Below, in pieces: positions 24,408 to 32,383 of a stretch of 33,074 bases of DNA. The position numbers and the translations under genes are program-made. A model generated the notes under the pieces. That model was not told the origin of the DNA. It worked only from the letters and a program-made list of their open reading frames with translations, and made no database searches. Every line of letters begins with the position of its first letter. Position 1 is the stretch's first letter. The stretch comes from Chloroflexota bacterium (lineage in GTDB: Bacteria > Chloroflexota > Dehalococcoidia > Lucifugimonadales > Lucifugimonadaceae), in contig JABIGL010000184.1 in the NCBI GenBank assembly GCA_018650185.1, forward strand, positions 1 through 33,074, read 5' to 3'.

Positions 24408-24866
24408 TCTTGGCTCCGTCAAATAAGACACTAGTTACCGCCACCAATTTGTGACGACTATCTATGATTATCGCACTACTCCTGATTTAGTCAATTGTTT
24501 TGTACACAATATTTGACGAATAATATCCCGGGCGACATTGATTGTGTACGTATTAGCGCGGATAGAGCCTCGCGTGAATACCATATAGTCAACCCTCTGG
24601 AGCACGTGACCTATGAATGGAAGAGAGCCAAATACCCGGTCAATGTTATATGACGATACGGATATCACAACCATAAACTGGGTAAAAACGTCAATAAATA
24701 TCGTTGAGGTGTGTTGGCCTGGTATTTCGGTATGAATTGGAATAAACATCAATTAAAGCGCGAGTACTAAAGGCAATTGAAATCGTGATTCTCGCGATAA
24801 ATAACCCCATTGATTGTGCGTTCCTTTCGATGTCTGATTTCCGTGGCAGTGCCATAACCGTTTATT
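24408..24866. other. AT-rich non-coding region upstream of lysR
   Basis: About 460 bp, visibly richer in A/T than the flanking genes, between divergent genes for the AT-hook protein and the LysR regulator. I see no convincing gene. A 94-codon open frame on the - strand (24468-24752) has no SD, no family resemblance and is likely chance in low-GC DNA. The region holds a LysR-type dyad (24782-24798). Confidence 0.5.
24782..24798. promoter_or_regulatory. LysR-type dyad (ATC-N11-GAT)
   Basis: ATCGTGA (24782-24788), TTC, TCGCGAT (24792-24798): a 7-bp dyad with one T-G mismatch, containing the T-N11-A form typical of LysR-family sites. It lies about 70 nt before the LysR gene, where an autoregulatory site is usually found. 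Binding by this regulator is inference. Confidence 0.35.
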
Positions 24867-25763
24867 ATGTGGGGCATGAACATTGCGCAACTCGCCACGT
24901 TTGTCGCCGTTATTGAGACCGGAAGCCTCACGTCTGCAGCACAGAGAACTGACGTCACCCAGCCAGGGGTGACTCGGCAGATGCAACGCCTGGAAGCAGA
25001 ACTCGGCGTTGCATTACTGGAACGGCTACCGACCGGCGTGCGGCCCACGCCTGAAGGCGAGCGACTGCTGGCATTCGCTCGAGACTCTTTGAACGGATAT
25101 GGAGAGTTGCTCGCAGCGATACAGGACCCGAGCACACCGCTTGAGGGCCGGCTGAGGATCATCGCCAGCACCACACCGGGTGAATACCTCGTGCCTGAAC
25201 TCGCGACCAACTTCTCGAAACGGCACCCGGCGGTGACTACCGAAGTGTTTGTCGCCGACACGACGGTGGTTATTGAGGAGATGCTCGAACGTCGCTGGGA
25301 CATCGGATTCGTCGGCCGACCCACGGATCACAAACGTCTGGCGTGTACAGCCGTGGCAACGGACGAGATAGTCCTTGCGGTTCCCGGAAATCACGCCTTC
25401 GCCTCTCGGAAGGAGGTCACGCTACCCGACCTCAAAGGCGTTCGCATCATCGAGCGCGAGGGAGGTTCCGGGACATGGATGACCGTTCAAGATGAACTGG
25501 AACGACTCGGCCTCAGGATTCCTCCGTACGACTCGTCGATGGTGCTTGGAAGCACACAGGCGATCGTCTCAGCAGTCGATGCCGGATTGGGCGTCGGTTT
25601 CGTGACCCGACGGGCTCTGGAACGACATGACTCGTCCCGCGTGGCCGAGATCCGGCTGGCTGAGGCCTCGTTCACCCGGAACCTCTACATGGTCCACGAA
25701 CGGGGCCGACCGCTCCCGCGGATAGTCAGATCTTTCCGGGATCACGTCCTGGAAGCGCAGTAG
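24867..25763 (+). CDS. LysR-family transcriptional regulator
   Basis: 298 residues, the normal length. The N-terminal winged HTH (about 5-62) shows LATFVAVIETGSLTSAAQR and VTQPGVTRQMQRLEAELG. A linker helix leads to the two-lobed effector domain (about 90-295) with RLRIIASTTPGEYLVPEL and GLGVGFVTRRALE. Such effector domains bind a small metabolite, often a carboxylate or sulfur compound. ATG at 24867 or the third in-frame ATG codon at 24876 could be the start; neither has a good SD. The nearest genes do not reveal a target. Confidence 0.9.
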   Translation: MWGMNIAQLATFVAVIETGSLTSAAQRTDVTQPGVTRQMQRLEAELGVALLERLPTGVRPTPEGERLLAFARDSLNGYGELLAAIQDPSTPLEGRLRIIASTTPGEYLVPELATNFSKRHPAVTTEVFVADTTVVIEEMLERRWDIGFVGRPTDHKRLACTAVATDEIVLAVPGNHAFASRKEVTLPDLKGVRIIEREGGSGTWMTVQDELERLGLRIPPYDSSMVLGSTQAIVSAVDAGLGVGFVTRRALERHDSSRVAEIRLAEASFTRNLYMVHERGRPLPRIVRSFRDHVLEAQ

Positions 25764-25804
25764 CCGGACCCCGCAACCGGTACGGCCTCGGTCCCAGGGT
25801 TAGA

Positions 25805-26185
25805 TCAGGAAGACGCCGCCTCAGCTTCTTCCGCCGCCGCCCGTTCGATCGCCTTCTTACGTGACAGGTAACTCATCAGCGCGCCCAACGTTACGCCGAA
25901 CCACGTGTACGGGACGATCACGATGGCCATCACGATCAGGAAGAACCGGATAAATCCGCCGATATCAAACAGGAAGAGCGCTCCCAGTGCCACCGCAAGA
26001 GGGACGATCATCATGGCGGCGACTAGCAACCCGAACTTGACGATTTTGTCTTCGTCCGCTTTGGCGATTCCTCCGCCAAAGAACCCCGCTAGAAAGGGCC
26101 CGAACCAGATCGATACCCAGTGAACTCCGGGTATGACAATAGCCCCGATCATGATCCCGAAGGCGATCAGTGCACCTTTAAGCAT
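25805..26185 (-). CDS. Small polytopic membrane protein
   Basis: 126 residues with three to four hydrophobic segments: about 4-38 (broken by a Trp/Gly turn, GPFLAGFFGGGIA), 50-72 and 78-105. It ends in a charged Ala/Glu-rich cytoplasmic tail (RKKAIERAAAEEAEAASS). The Gly-rich FLAGFFGGGIAK recalls small archaeal and bacterial membrane proteins of unknown function (DUF5518-like), but this is a weak match by eye. ATG at 26185 with GGAGAGGGA directly upstream. It is convergent with lysR; the two stops are about 40 nt apart with no clear terminator. Confidence 0.65.
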   Translation of the reverse strand: MLKGALIAFGIMIGAIVIPGVHWVSIWFGPFLAGFFGGGIAKADEDKIVKFGLLVAAMMIVPLAVALGALFLFDIGGFIRFFLIVMAIVIVPYTWFGVTLGALMSYLSRKKAIERAAAEEAEAASS

Positions 26186-26223
26186 TCCCTCTCCTGAGAA
26201 CTCGGATTGACCCCGAAAACGAC

Positions 26224-26263
26224 GAGCGGCGGACCTTCATTTCCAAGTCTACGTCCGCCGCTC
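26224..26263. repeat. Perfect 11-bp inverted repeat
   Basis: GAGCGGCGGAC (26224-26234) and GTCCGCCGCTC (26253-26263) with an 18-nt spacer, in the 239-bp gap between divergent membrane-protein genes. A second small dyad ATCTTCG/CGAAGAT (26278-26293) and a leader hairpin GCTCAC/GTGAGC (26387-26405) lie further on. It could be an operator for either gene or a cruciform. Confidence 0.45.
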
Positions 26264-26386
26264 CCGCACCGTGAATAATCTTCGGTCGAAGATCGCCATG
26301 GAATCCAATTCTTAAATGCGCGCATCCAAACGGATAACTGAACACCAGGTCCGCTCGGGGGATGTCGGCCCAAGGCAACAGTACAA

Positions 26387-26405
26387 GCTCACTCCTTTTG
26401 TGAGC
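26387..26405 (+). promoter_or_regulatory. Hairpin directly before the ribosome binding site
   Basis: GCTCAC (26387-26392), loop TCCTTTT, GTGAGC (26400-26405). It ends 8 nt before the SD AGGAGGG (26414-26420). The pyrimidine loop TCCTTTT is partly complementary to the SD, so a role in controlling translation is possible. Confidence 0.3.
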
Positions 26406-26424
26406 ACGGTTGCAGGAGGGAACT

Positions 26425-26817
26425 ATGGCAACTCTTGACGGAATCGGCAGGTCTATGGCGGGTCAACATCCGTCGCTCAAGTGGGCATACCTGTTGATAG
26501 CGGCGGCTTTGATGATCGAAATGGTCGTCTTCATCGTCGGAATAACTGTGGGCGTTCTGGCGAACGATTACTACAGCAACACGAAGGGCCTCAGGGACGC
26601 CGGTGAAGCCGGTTTGCTTTCTGACCTCGGCACGATCCAGGCGATACCAGCCTGGCTGGAACCACTAAAGTTCCTCGGCGTAGCCACCTTCTTCGCAGGC
26701 ATCTCAGTGGTGCTGGCGATCATCATCAAGACACTTCAGACGCGCGGTCAGGCGATGGAGCTTGCGCTCCCCCAGATTCTTGGAACCCGCGCCAGCGCTA
26801 CATCAGAGGAAGCGTAA
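26425..26817 (+). CDS. Two-helix membrane protein, single copy of a ~100-residue repeat unit
   Basis: 130 residues. ATG at 26425 has a near-perfect SD (AGGAGGG, 26414-26420). Hydrophobic segments span about 20-45 and 80-104. Between them is an extracytoplasmic loop with ANDYY and LLSDLGTIQAIPAWLEPLKFLG. The same pattern occurs twice in the next protein, so this is a single-unit member of the same family. I do not recognise the family. The stop is 2 nt before the next ATG, so the pair is translationally coupled and the products may form one complex. Confidence 0.75.
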   Translation: MATLDGIGRSMAGQHPSLKWAYLLIAAALMIEMVVFIVGITVGVLANDYYSNTKGLRDAGEAGLLSDLGTIQAIPAWLEPLKFLGVATFFAGISVVLAIIIKTLQTRGQAMELALPQILGTRASATSEEA

Positions 26818-26819
26818 CC

Positions 26820-27566
26820 ATGGCAAGTCAATCCATCATGACAAGGGGTCCAATCAGCGCGAGCGGCGAGCCCGACGCGGTAGACATGACGCCCATGCAG
26901 AGCATGGCGCGGAAGATGTGGATCCCGTTCACAGTAATGGGAGTGATGATCGTCGTGGTCGCATTCCTAATCGGCCTCTTCTCATTGACGCCGACCGTAT
27001 CCGACTACTTCGACAGCTCGAAGGATATTCGGGATACCGCAGCCGCCGGAAGCGATATCGCAGGCGACAAAGCGTCCATCGAAGCCACAAAGGCGTGGTT
27101 GCCCGGCTTCAAGTTCCTGGGCCTCGGTTTGATGCTCGGCGGGATCACCTTCCTGCTGGCTACCATCATCGGCAACCTTCGGGTCGCTGGAGGCAACATC
27201 CAGCGAGCACTGGGCGCAAGCCCTCAGGTGCTCAAGAAGCCAATGACGGGACACCTGTTCCCGATATTCATGATGATGGGAATGATGATCCTCATCGCCA
27301 CCTTCATCATCAGCATCTGGCTTGCAACGCAGGCCAACGACTATTGGGACCACTCCATCACCACAGAGCTGAACACTGCCACAGCGGGTTCCGGACTGCT
27401 GGACGACTTGAGCACCATTCAGGCCACAAAGGCCTGGCTGACACCGCTCAAGTTCGTGGGCATGGCCCTGATGTTCACCGGCATCGCACTGGCCCTGGCG
27501 ACCATCGTCCAGGTACTGCGGTTCCAGGCACGTCGCCTGGTCGAGATCGCAGGCGGTTCCAAGTAG
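26820..27566 (+). CDS. Four-helix membrane protein, tandem duplication of the neighbouring unit
   Basis: 248 residues. After a soluble N-terminus (1-32) there are two homologous units, about 33-131 and 145-242, each with two membrane helices around a loop. Shared features: SDYF / NDYW after the first helix, then SIEATKAWLPGFKFLGLGLM in unit 1 and TIQATKAWLTPLKFVGMALM in unit 2, then a second helix ending in ATI and a basic helix. Unit 2 is closest to the upstream protein. The function is unknown. ATG at 26820, SD GAGGAAG about 26807-26813. A strong terminator follows, so the operon is two genes. Confidence 0.8.
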   Translation: MASQSIMTRGPISASGEPDAVDMTPMQSMARKMWIPFTVMGVMIVVVAFLIGLFSLTPTVSDYFDSSKDIRDTAAAGSDIAGDKASIEATKAWLPGFKFLGLGLMLGGITFLLATIIGNLRVAGGNIQRALGASPQVLKKPMTGHLFPIFMMMGMMILIATFIISIWLATQANDYWDHSITTELNTATAGSGLLDDLSTIQATKAWLTPLKFVGMALMFTGIALALATIVQVLRFQARRLVEIAGGSK

Positions 27567-27599
27567 GGAACATCCGGATCAGGATCTGAACGGTCATTC

Positions 27600-27639
27600 A
27601 AAAGGCCCTCCCCGAGCTACTCGGGGAGGGCCTTTTTTT
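27600..27639 (+). terminator. Strong intrinsic terminator
   Basis: GGCCCTCCCCGAG (27604-27616), loop CTA, CTCGGGGAGGGCC (27620-27632), preceded by A-rich and followed by T7. It ends the two-gene membrane operon and, on the other strand, lies just after the hydroxyacid dehydrogenase stop (27658), so it can act both ways. Confidence 0.93.
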
Positions 27640-27657
27640 GTTGATAGGACGTGTCGC

Positions 27658-28605
27658 TTAGTAACCCTTCACCGGGTCAACGCGGTTGATAAGGGTTTCA
27701 CCCGCCAGGTAGTGATGGAGGTTCTCGATCACAATCTGCCTGCGACCCTCGTACATTTCGGGCGTCAACGCGGACGAGTGGGACGAGATCAACACGTTCG
27801 GATGAGACCAGAACGGACTCTCGGAGGACGGGGGCTCCGGGTCGGTCGCATCCAGTGCCGCTCCGCTGATCCTTCCTGCGGTCAGTGCGGCACCCAGTGC
27901 TCCCTCGTCAACGATTCCGCCGCGGGAGATAACGATTAAAGAGGACGTCGGCTTCAGTAGTCCGATTCGTCTCGATTCGACCGACATCCGGGTTTCTTCG
28001 GTAAGAGGACACGCAACTACGAGCCAGTCCGAAGTTCGGAACAACTCGTCCAGTCGGTCGGTGCCCCACACATCGACACCCGGGACCTCATCATCCGGCC
28101 CTGGGTCCACCGCCGTCACATTCATCCCGAACCCGAGCGCCCGTCGGGCGATAGCCCTCCCGATCATCCCAAACCCGTACAGACCCATGCTGCTGCCGGA
28201 AACCTCAACGTGGTCGTATCCGTTAGTGTCCCAGACGCCGTTCGTCTGGTCATCAAGCATCTTTTTGGCGTTGTGCGCCAGCGACAACAAAAACAGCATC
28301 GTCTGATCTGCCATCGGCTCCGTGTGCGGGCCGCGCGCGTTCGTTATAGGGATTCCGGCGTCAGCGATGTCTGCCAGCGCTTCCACGTTATCGACGCCGG
28401 TCCCGATACAGTGCACCCACTTGAGATCTGATCCTGACCGAAATACTTCCCGCGTCGGCCATCCCAGGAACACCTCAGCATCGGCCGCTTCTCGGACCAT
28501 ATCGTCATGCGATAGCGCCAGGGTGAACCGGGTGTCCGGGAAAGTGTCCTGAAGCCGCTCCAGGAAATCCGTTCCGAGGTGGTCGCTGCCAAGTACGACT
28601 TTCAT
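27658..28605 (-). CDS. D-isomer-specific 2-hydroxyacid dehydrogenase
   Basis: 315 residues. NAD-binding Rossmann motif GFGMIG (144-149) with an Asp after beta-2 (AVDPG, D167) that favours NAD(H). Catalytic residues are R228 (SRGGIVDE), E257 (DPEPP) and H276 (SSHSSALTP). Family reaction: reversible reduction of a 2-oxo acid to the D-2-hydroxy acid; glyoxylate, hydroxypyruvate or sugar-derived acids are typical. It follows the SelA-like gene with a 4-nt ATGA overlap, so the two products probably act in one catabolic route. Confidence 0.9.
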   Translation of the reverse strand: MKVVLGSDHLGTDFLERLQDTFPDTRFTLALSHDDMVREAADAEVFLGWPTREVFRSGSDLKWVHCIGTGVDNVEALADIADAGIPITNARGPHTEPMADQTMLFLLSLAHNAKKMLDDQTNGVWDTNGYDHVEVSGSSMGLYGFGMIGRAIARRALGFGMNVTAVDPGPDDEVPGVDVWGTDRLDELFRTSDWLVVACPLTEETRMSVESRRIGLLKPTSSLIVISRGGIVDEGALGAALTAGRISGAALDATDPEPPSSESPFWSHPNVLISSHSSALTPEMYEGRRQIVIENLHHYLAGETLINRVDPVKGY

Positions 28606-29780
28606 TTCGTTTCCTTTTCGATTTTTTGATTGGAAAGAATCTCTTCCAGCCGGTCGGCGATTATCCGTTCTTCGCCGGATCGTACGTTTGTCATCACAAT
28701 GTTTATTTCGTCGCCGTATCCACCCATCCCCACGTGAATTGCTGGATCTCCCGCACGTAGCGCCGCCCGCAACTCGTCCGGGCCGGGGCCTCTCCAGTCA
28801 CTGCCGAAGTAGATAACGGCCTGCGGTCCCTGTCTGTTTGGGTCGCCATCTTCCAGGACCACCCTCAACCCCTCGATGCCGCCAAGCCGATCCACAATAT
28901 GTACCGCCCCGGCGCGCCATCCAGCCCATACAGCTTCGTGGTCGGTGTCGTTGAAGATTTGTAGTGCGGTGACCAGCCCGACGATGTCCTCTTTAGACGC
29001 CTTTGCTGAGCGTCCAACACCCGCGCGCGTGCCTCGCGTATTCAGGTGATTCTGGTAAGCGGCATCTACTAGATCCGCACGGCCGACCAGCAAACCGGTT
29101 CCCTGCGGCCCGCCGATTCCTTTGCCGCCGCTATACCCCACCATGTCCGCCCCTTCCGCTATAAATCGGGTCAGATTTTCTGCCGGGGGCACCTCAGCGG
29201 CGGCGTCCACGATCACAGGAACGCCGTGTGAGTGCGCAATTTTCGCCGCCTCGGCGAACGACATCGGATGGTGCATGAACGGTGCCGTGATCCACGCCAT
29301 TGCGCAGGTCTTCTCGTTGATCGCTTCTTCAAGCTGGTACGCCTTACCGCTTCCGGCAAACCCCCAGGGCACGATCGTGGCCCCGGCGATCTCATAGTTA
29401 CTGTCGTAATGGTTGCGGTGGCCGTCAAATAAAACGAGCTCATTCTTCATGCCCGTAGAGTCAGGGAGTCGGTCTATTTTTGACGGGTCATCGCCCGTCA
29501 TACATGCCGCCGCCATCAACACGTTGGACGCAGCTGCACCGCCTGTCACGAGCCCTGCCTCCGCGCCGCACGCCTGTGCTAAAACCTTCCCCGCTGCGCC
29601 CTGGAGTTCGTGAAGATCCACAAAGGCCGTCGAGGCCTCCTGCATCGCCCGCATAACCTCGGGCGCCATCAAGCTTCCGCCGAGCGCTGTGATCCAGCTC
29701 TGGGCATTGATGATCGGCTTAACACCGAGACGCGCATAGACGCCGGGGACTTCATTGTTGTGGCCCTGGGACGCTGTCAA
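28602..29780 (-). CDS. SelA-like PLP-dependent enzyme (not the true selenocysteine synthase)
   Basis: 392 residues, a fold-type I PLP protein of the SelA-related group. It shows RLGVKPIINAQSW, TGGAAASNVLMAAA (79-92), D192 (VIVDAAAEVPP), and PLP lysine K220 in YSGGKGIGGPQGTGLLVG. True SelA is about 460 residues, has an N-terminal tRNA-binding domain and a different active-site lead; both are lacking here. Characterised SelA-like relatives act on small molecules, for example D-glucosaminate 6-phosphate ammonia-lyase. With the 2-hydroxyacid dehydrogenase downstream, removal of ammonia from an amino or hydroxy-amino acid is a fair inference. TTG start at 29780 with AGGAG about 8 nt upstream. Confidence 0.8.
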   Translation of the reverse strand: MTASQGHNNEVPGVYARLGVKPIINAQSWITALGGSLMAPEVMRAMQEASTAFVDLHELQGAAGKVLAQACGAEAGLVTGGAAASNVLMAAACMTGDDPSKIDRLPDSTGMKNELVLFDGHRNHYDSNYEIAGATIVPWGFAGSGKAYQLEEAINEKTCAMAWITAPFMHHPMSFAEAAKIAHSHGVPVIVDAAAEVPPAENLTRFIAEGADMVGYSGGKGIGGPQGTGLLVGRADLVDAAYQNHLNTRGTRAGVGRSAKASKEDIVGLVTALQIFNDTDHEAVWAGWRAGAVHIVDRLGGIEGLRVVLEDGDPNRQGPQAVIYFGSDWRGPGPDELRAALRAGDPAIHVGMGGYGDEINIVMTNVRSGEERIIADRLEEILSNQKIEKETK

Positions 29781-29961
29781 TCTCAGACTCCTGCGGTCAC
29801 TATCAGACGTTCACGTTGGTTGCTGAAAAACGCGAGTTTACGCCTAAGAGTGTCGACACAGTGGGTAAGAAAAACGGGTTACCAACGGCACTTGTCGGGA
29901 ACCGTGTATCCCCCCGATACCGGATAACCAACGGGAAAGCCGTGAGGGCTCAGGGTTAGAC

Positions 29962-29994
29962 TTCGCCCAGTTGAGGCATGCTCGATCGGGCGAA
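29962..29994. repeat. Inverted repeat near the 3' end of the kinase gene
   Basis: TTCGCCC (29962-29968) and GGGCGAA (29988-29994) form 7-bp arms with a 19-nt spacer in the 219-bp gap upstream of the SelA-like gene and downstream of the kinase stop at 30000. On the - strand it could be the kinase terminator, but no T-tract follows. The gap also has two similar ACCAACGG boxes (about 29880 and 29926), a possible regulator site. Confidence 0.3.
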
Positions 29995-29999
29995 AAGCT

Positions 30000-32183
30000 T
30001 TACACGCTACCGCTATCCGGTTTCGTGGGTTCCCCGATCACCTCGTCCGGTAAAACGGCGGATTGCTGGCTGGATGCTGGACGGTCGATCGGAATCCTGA
30101 AGTAGAACTCAGAACCCTCGGTGGAAGTGCCGAATCCGATCTCACCTCCGTGGGCTTCAACGAATCCTCTGGCGATGGCCAGCCGGAAGCCGCGGACCTC
30201 GTTGGACTTGACGTCTTCTTGTGCGGCTCTTGAATACGGATCAAATATGTATGGCTCGTCTTCGGGAGCAATGCCCGGACTTTTGTCCATCACCCGGAGT
30301 TCGTATGCCCGGTTGAAGACGCGCCCCGAGGCGACGATAACTGCGCCCGTGGGGGACGCGAGATGGGCGTTCATCAGCAGGCTGTGGATCACCTGAACCA
30401 TCCGCTCGTGATCCGCCCACAACTCTGTACCCGGGTTGTCCAACTGGAGCCTGACCGATTGATCCTGCCTTGCGAGAGCCGGCTCTACGGCGGCCAGGGC
30501 GGTGTCTACCAGGTTGGACACGCGGATCTGCTCGCGCTCAAGTTGAATTGTCCCGCGTTGCATATCGATCAAATCGACGAGATCGGTCAGCTCTCCCCCG
30601 AGCGTGTCCAATCGATCTACGCCGCGCTCCATCACTCCCATAAGGCGTTTGAAGGTGAAGCTGTCGAGGTCTGAAGGTGCGGTTGAGGTGAGCAGGTCTT
30701 TTGCGCCAAGCACTGCGCTCAGAGGGGTTCGTAGTTCGTGCGCAACTGTCTGGAGCACACGCATCCGCGCATCCTCTTCGGTCTTCCGTTCTGTGATGTC
30801 CCGGAGGGTGATTACGGAACCCTCCTGACCGGAGAGAGGCGCAATTACGGCCTCTGTCGGAAACACGGCCCCGCTAGATCGTCGGGCGTCGGCTCCAACT
30901 TCGGACGCTCCTCGAGAAGATGCATCGGTCGATATCGACGTGAAATCTGACCATGAAGGAACGAACTCGTTGATGGACATACCGTCCATCTGCGCCGCTG
31001 GGTAGCCAAGCATGCTCACTGCACCCGCGTTCGCGCCCGTAATCTGTCCTTCTGTATCGACCGTTATCACGGCATCCTGGCTGGAGTCCAGAACACTTCT
31101 TAGTCGCGTTTCACTGGATACCAGGACCTCAGCCAGACGCGAGCTTTCGATCGCAGAAGAGATCTGATGAGCCACCCGTTCAAGCCTGTCCAGGTCATTT
31201 GCCGTGTAGGTCGTAGCGGTATGTGCTTCTGTGCTGATGGTCCCGACAACACGGTCGCCGGAGACGAGTGGCACCGCCATGTAAGCGTGCTGACCGGTCT
31301 GCTCGCCGCCCAGTAGCATTCCACTTCGCTGGCTGACAACTCTGGAGAGGTCAGACTCGAGACCAGAAGGGCGGCCGAGCGCAGATTCACCCTGTGAATA
31401 AACGTGCTCAAGTTGGCCCGTTATGGGATCGAACCGGTTCATTGAGATTCTGCGATACGGGACCAACGCTTGAACCAGGGTGGCGAAGTGGCCGTACACC
31501 TGTCCAAGCTCCAGGGTCGAGCTAACTACTCGACTCATCTCGGCTAGCGTCGCTCGTTCTTGCGCTAAATCTTCCGCTTGATCGCGGGCCCGGTTTAGCC
31601 GCGCCATCAACCACAGTGTTAGGCCCATGGTAGTGGTCAGGAAGAGAACACGAAGGGGCATCTGCTCGACCGCATAAAAATCGGATGGCCAGAACCAGAT
31701 CGCCGTCGCCGCCATCCAGACGATGAACATAGTTCCCTGGACAACTCCCAGCGGCCAACCAAGCCGAATAACCGCTACGACGACCACCGGGAACATGATC
31801 AGATAAATATCGGTAGCTACAGGCTCCTTAGCGAGCCCTGCCGTTACTACTGCCCACGCCAGCAGAATCACCGTCGTGTCTAACGCGAGACCGAAGAAGA
31901 ACGAGGCATGAACGCGACCTTTGTGCAACAAGCTGGCCATTGCGATGTTGTAGAGCAATACAAATCCAATGGCCCACAACATGAAAGCGAAAGGCGGCGT
32001 ACCGCGTTCGAACGCCAGAACACCGATTCCGGCGACCACTACGAGAGTGGCTCGTCCGGCGACCCATGCCCACTCGGTGGTCATCGTCGGTCGCACACCC
32101 AGCCTGGCGGCGAGCTTCTCAAGACCTGGTTCTTTCACCGGGTCAGAGTCTGCGGTGATCCTGTTGTCGGGATCTTCGACCAT
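30000..32183 (-). CDS. Membrane-bound sensor histidine kinase (GAF-PAS-HisKA-HATPase)
   Basis: 727 residues. About six hydrophobic segments lie at 40-195 (MASE-like sensor region), followed by a coiled linker (197-215), a GAF domain (about 215-350), a PAS domain (about 358-470, ending LRDITERKTEED), HisKA with the phosphorylated H482 (TVAHELRTPLSA) and an HATPase domain (about 585-700). The N-box asparagine is N605 (SLLMNAHLAS). The ATP-lid boxes are unusual: G1 reads DKSPGI (633-638) with Ser for the first Gly, and G2 reads GFRLAIARG (665-673) with Arg for the second Gly of GLGL. No response regulator is adjacent. The kinase may be weak, a phosphatase, or a binding-only sensor. ATG at 32183 has no strong SD. 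Confidence 0.85.
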   Translation of the reverse strand: MVEDPDNRITADSDPVKEPGLEKLAARLGVRPTMTTEWAWVAGRATLVVVAGIGVLAFERGTPPFAFMLWAIGFVLLYNIAMASLLHKGRVHASFFFGLALDTTVILLAWAVVTAGLAKEPVATDIYLIMFPVVVVAVIRLGWPLGVVQGTMFIVWMAATAIWFWPSDFYAVEQMPLRVLFLTTTMGLTLWLMARLNRARDQAEDLAQERATLAEMSRVVSSTLELGQVYGHFATLVQALVPYRRISMNRFDPITGQLEHVYSQGESALGRPSGLESDLSRVVSQRSGMLLGGEQTGQHAYMAVPLVSGDRVVGTISTEAHTATTYTANDLDRLERVAHQISSAIESSRLAEVLVSSETRLRSVLDSSQDAVITVDTEGQITGANAGAVSMLGYPAAQMDGMSINEFVPSWSDFTSISTDASSRGASEVGADARRSSGAVFPTEAVIAPLSGQEGSVITLRDITERKTEEDARMRVLQTVAHELRTPLSAVLGAKDLLTSTAPSDLDSFTFKRLMGVMERGVDRLDTLGGELTDLVDLIDMQRGTIQLEREQIRVSNLVDTALAAVEPALARQDQSVRLQLDNPGTELWADHERMVQVIHSLLMNAHLASPTGAVIVASGRVFNRAYELRVMDKSPGIAPEDEPYIFDPYSRAAQEDVKSNEVRGFRLAIARGFVEAHGGEIGFGTSTEGSEFYFRIPIDRPASSQQSAVLPDEVIGEPTKPDSGSV

Positions 32184-32308
32184 CGGTACCTACCGTCGGG
32201 CCGGTTTAGAGCCCGTTGTTTCCGTCCGAACCTACGACCTCGTGCGCGAAGCCGTAACCGGCATTCGGGATACCTTCGGAAGTTATCGCGAAAATGCCAC
32301 GGACAGCA

Positions 32309-32336
32309 TCGTGCATCGGCGCGCGTGTATGCACGA
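32309..32336. repeat. 8-bp inverted repeat between the SDR and kinase genes
   Basis: TCGTGCAT (32309-32316) and ATGCACGA (32329-32336) with a 12-nt GC-rich spacer. It is 48 nt after the SDR stop on the - strand and about 126 nt before the kinase start. Either a terminator without U-tract or an operator for the kinase gene. Confidence 0.35.
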
Positions 32337-32383
32337 AGGTTTAGTACTGGAACAGTGGTGGTTGGGTGAAACCTAGATGAGAT

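Noticed and set aside
24468-24752. 94-codon open frame on the - strand in the AT-rich gap
   Set aside because: No SD, no recognisable motif, no support beyond absence of stops in low-GC DNA.
28602-29780. True selenocysteine synthase (selA) supporting the selenoprotein
   Set aside because: Too short, no N-terminal tRNA-binding domain, active-site context of the SelA-like small-molecule group, and operon with a hydroxyacid dehydrogenase.
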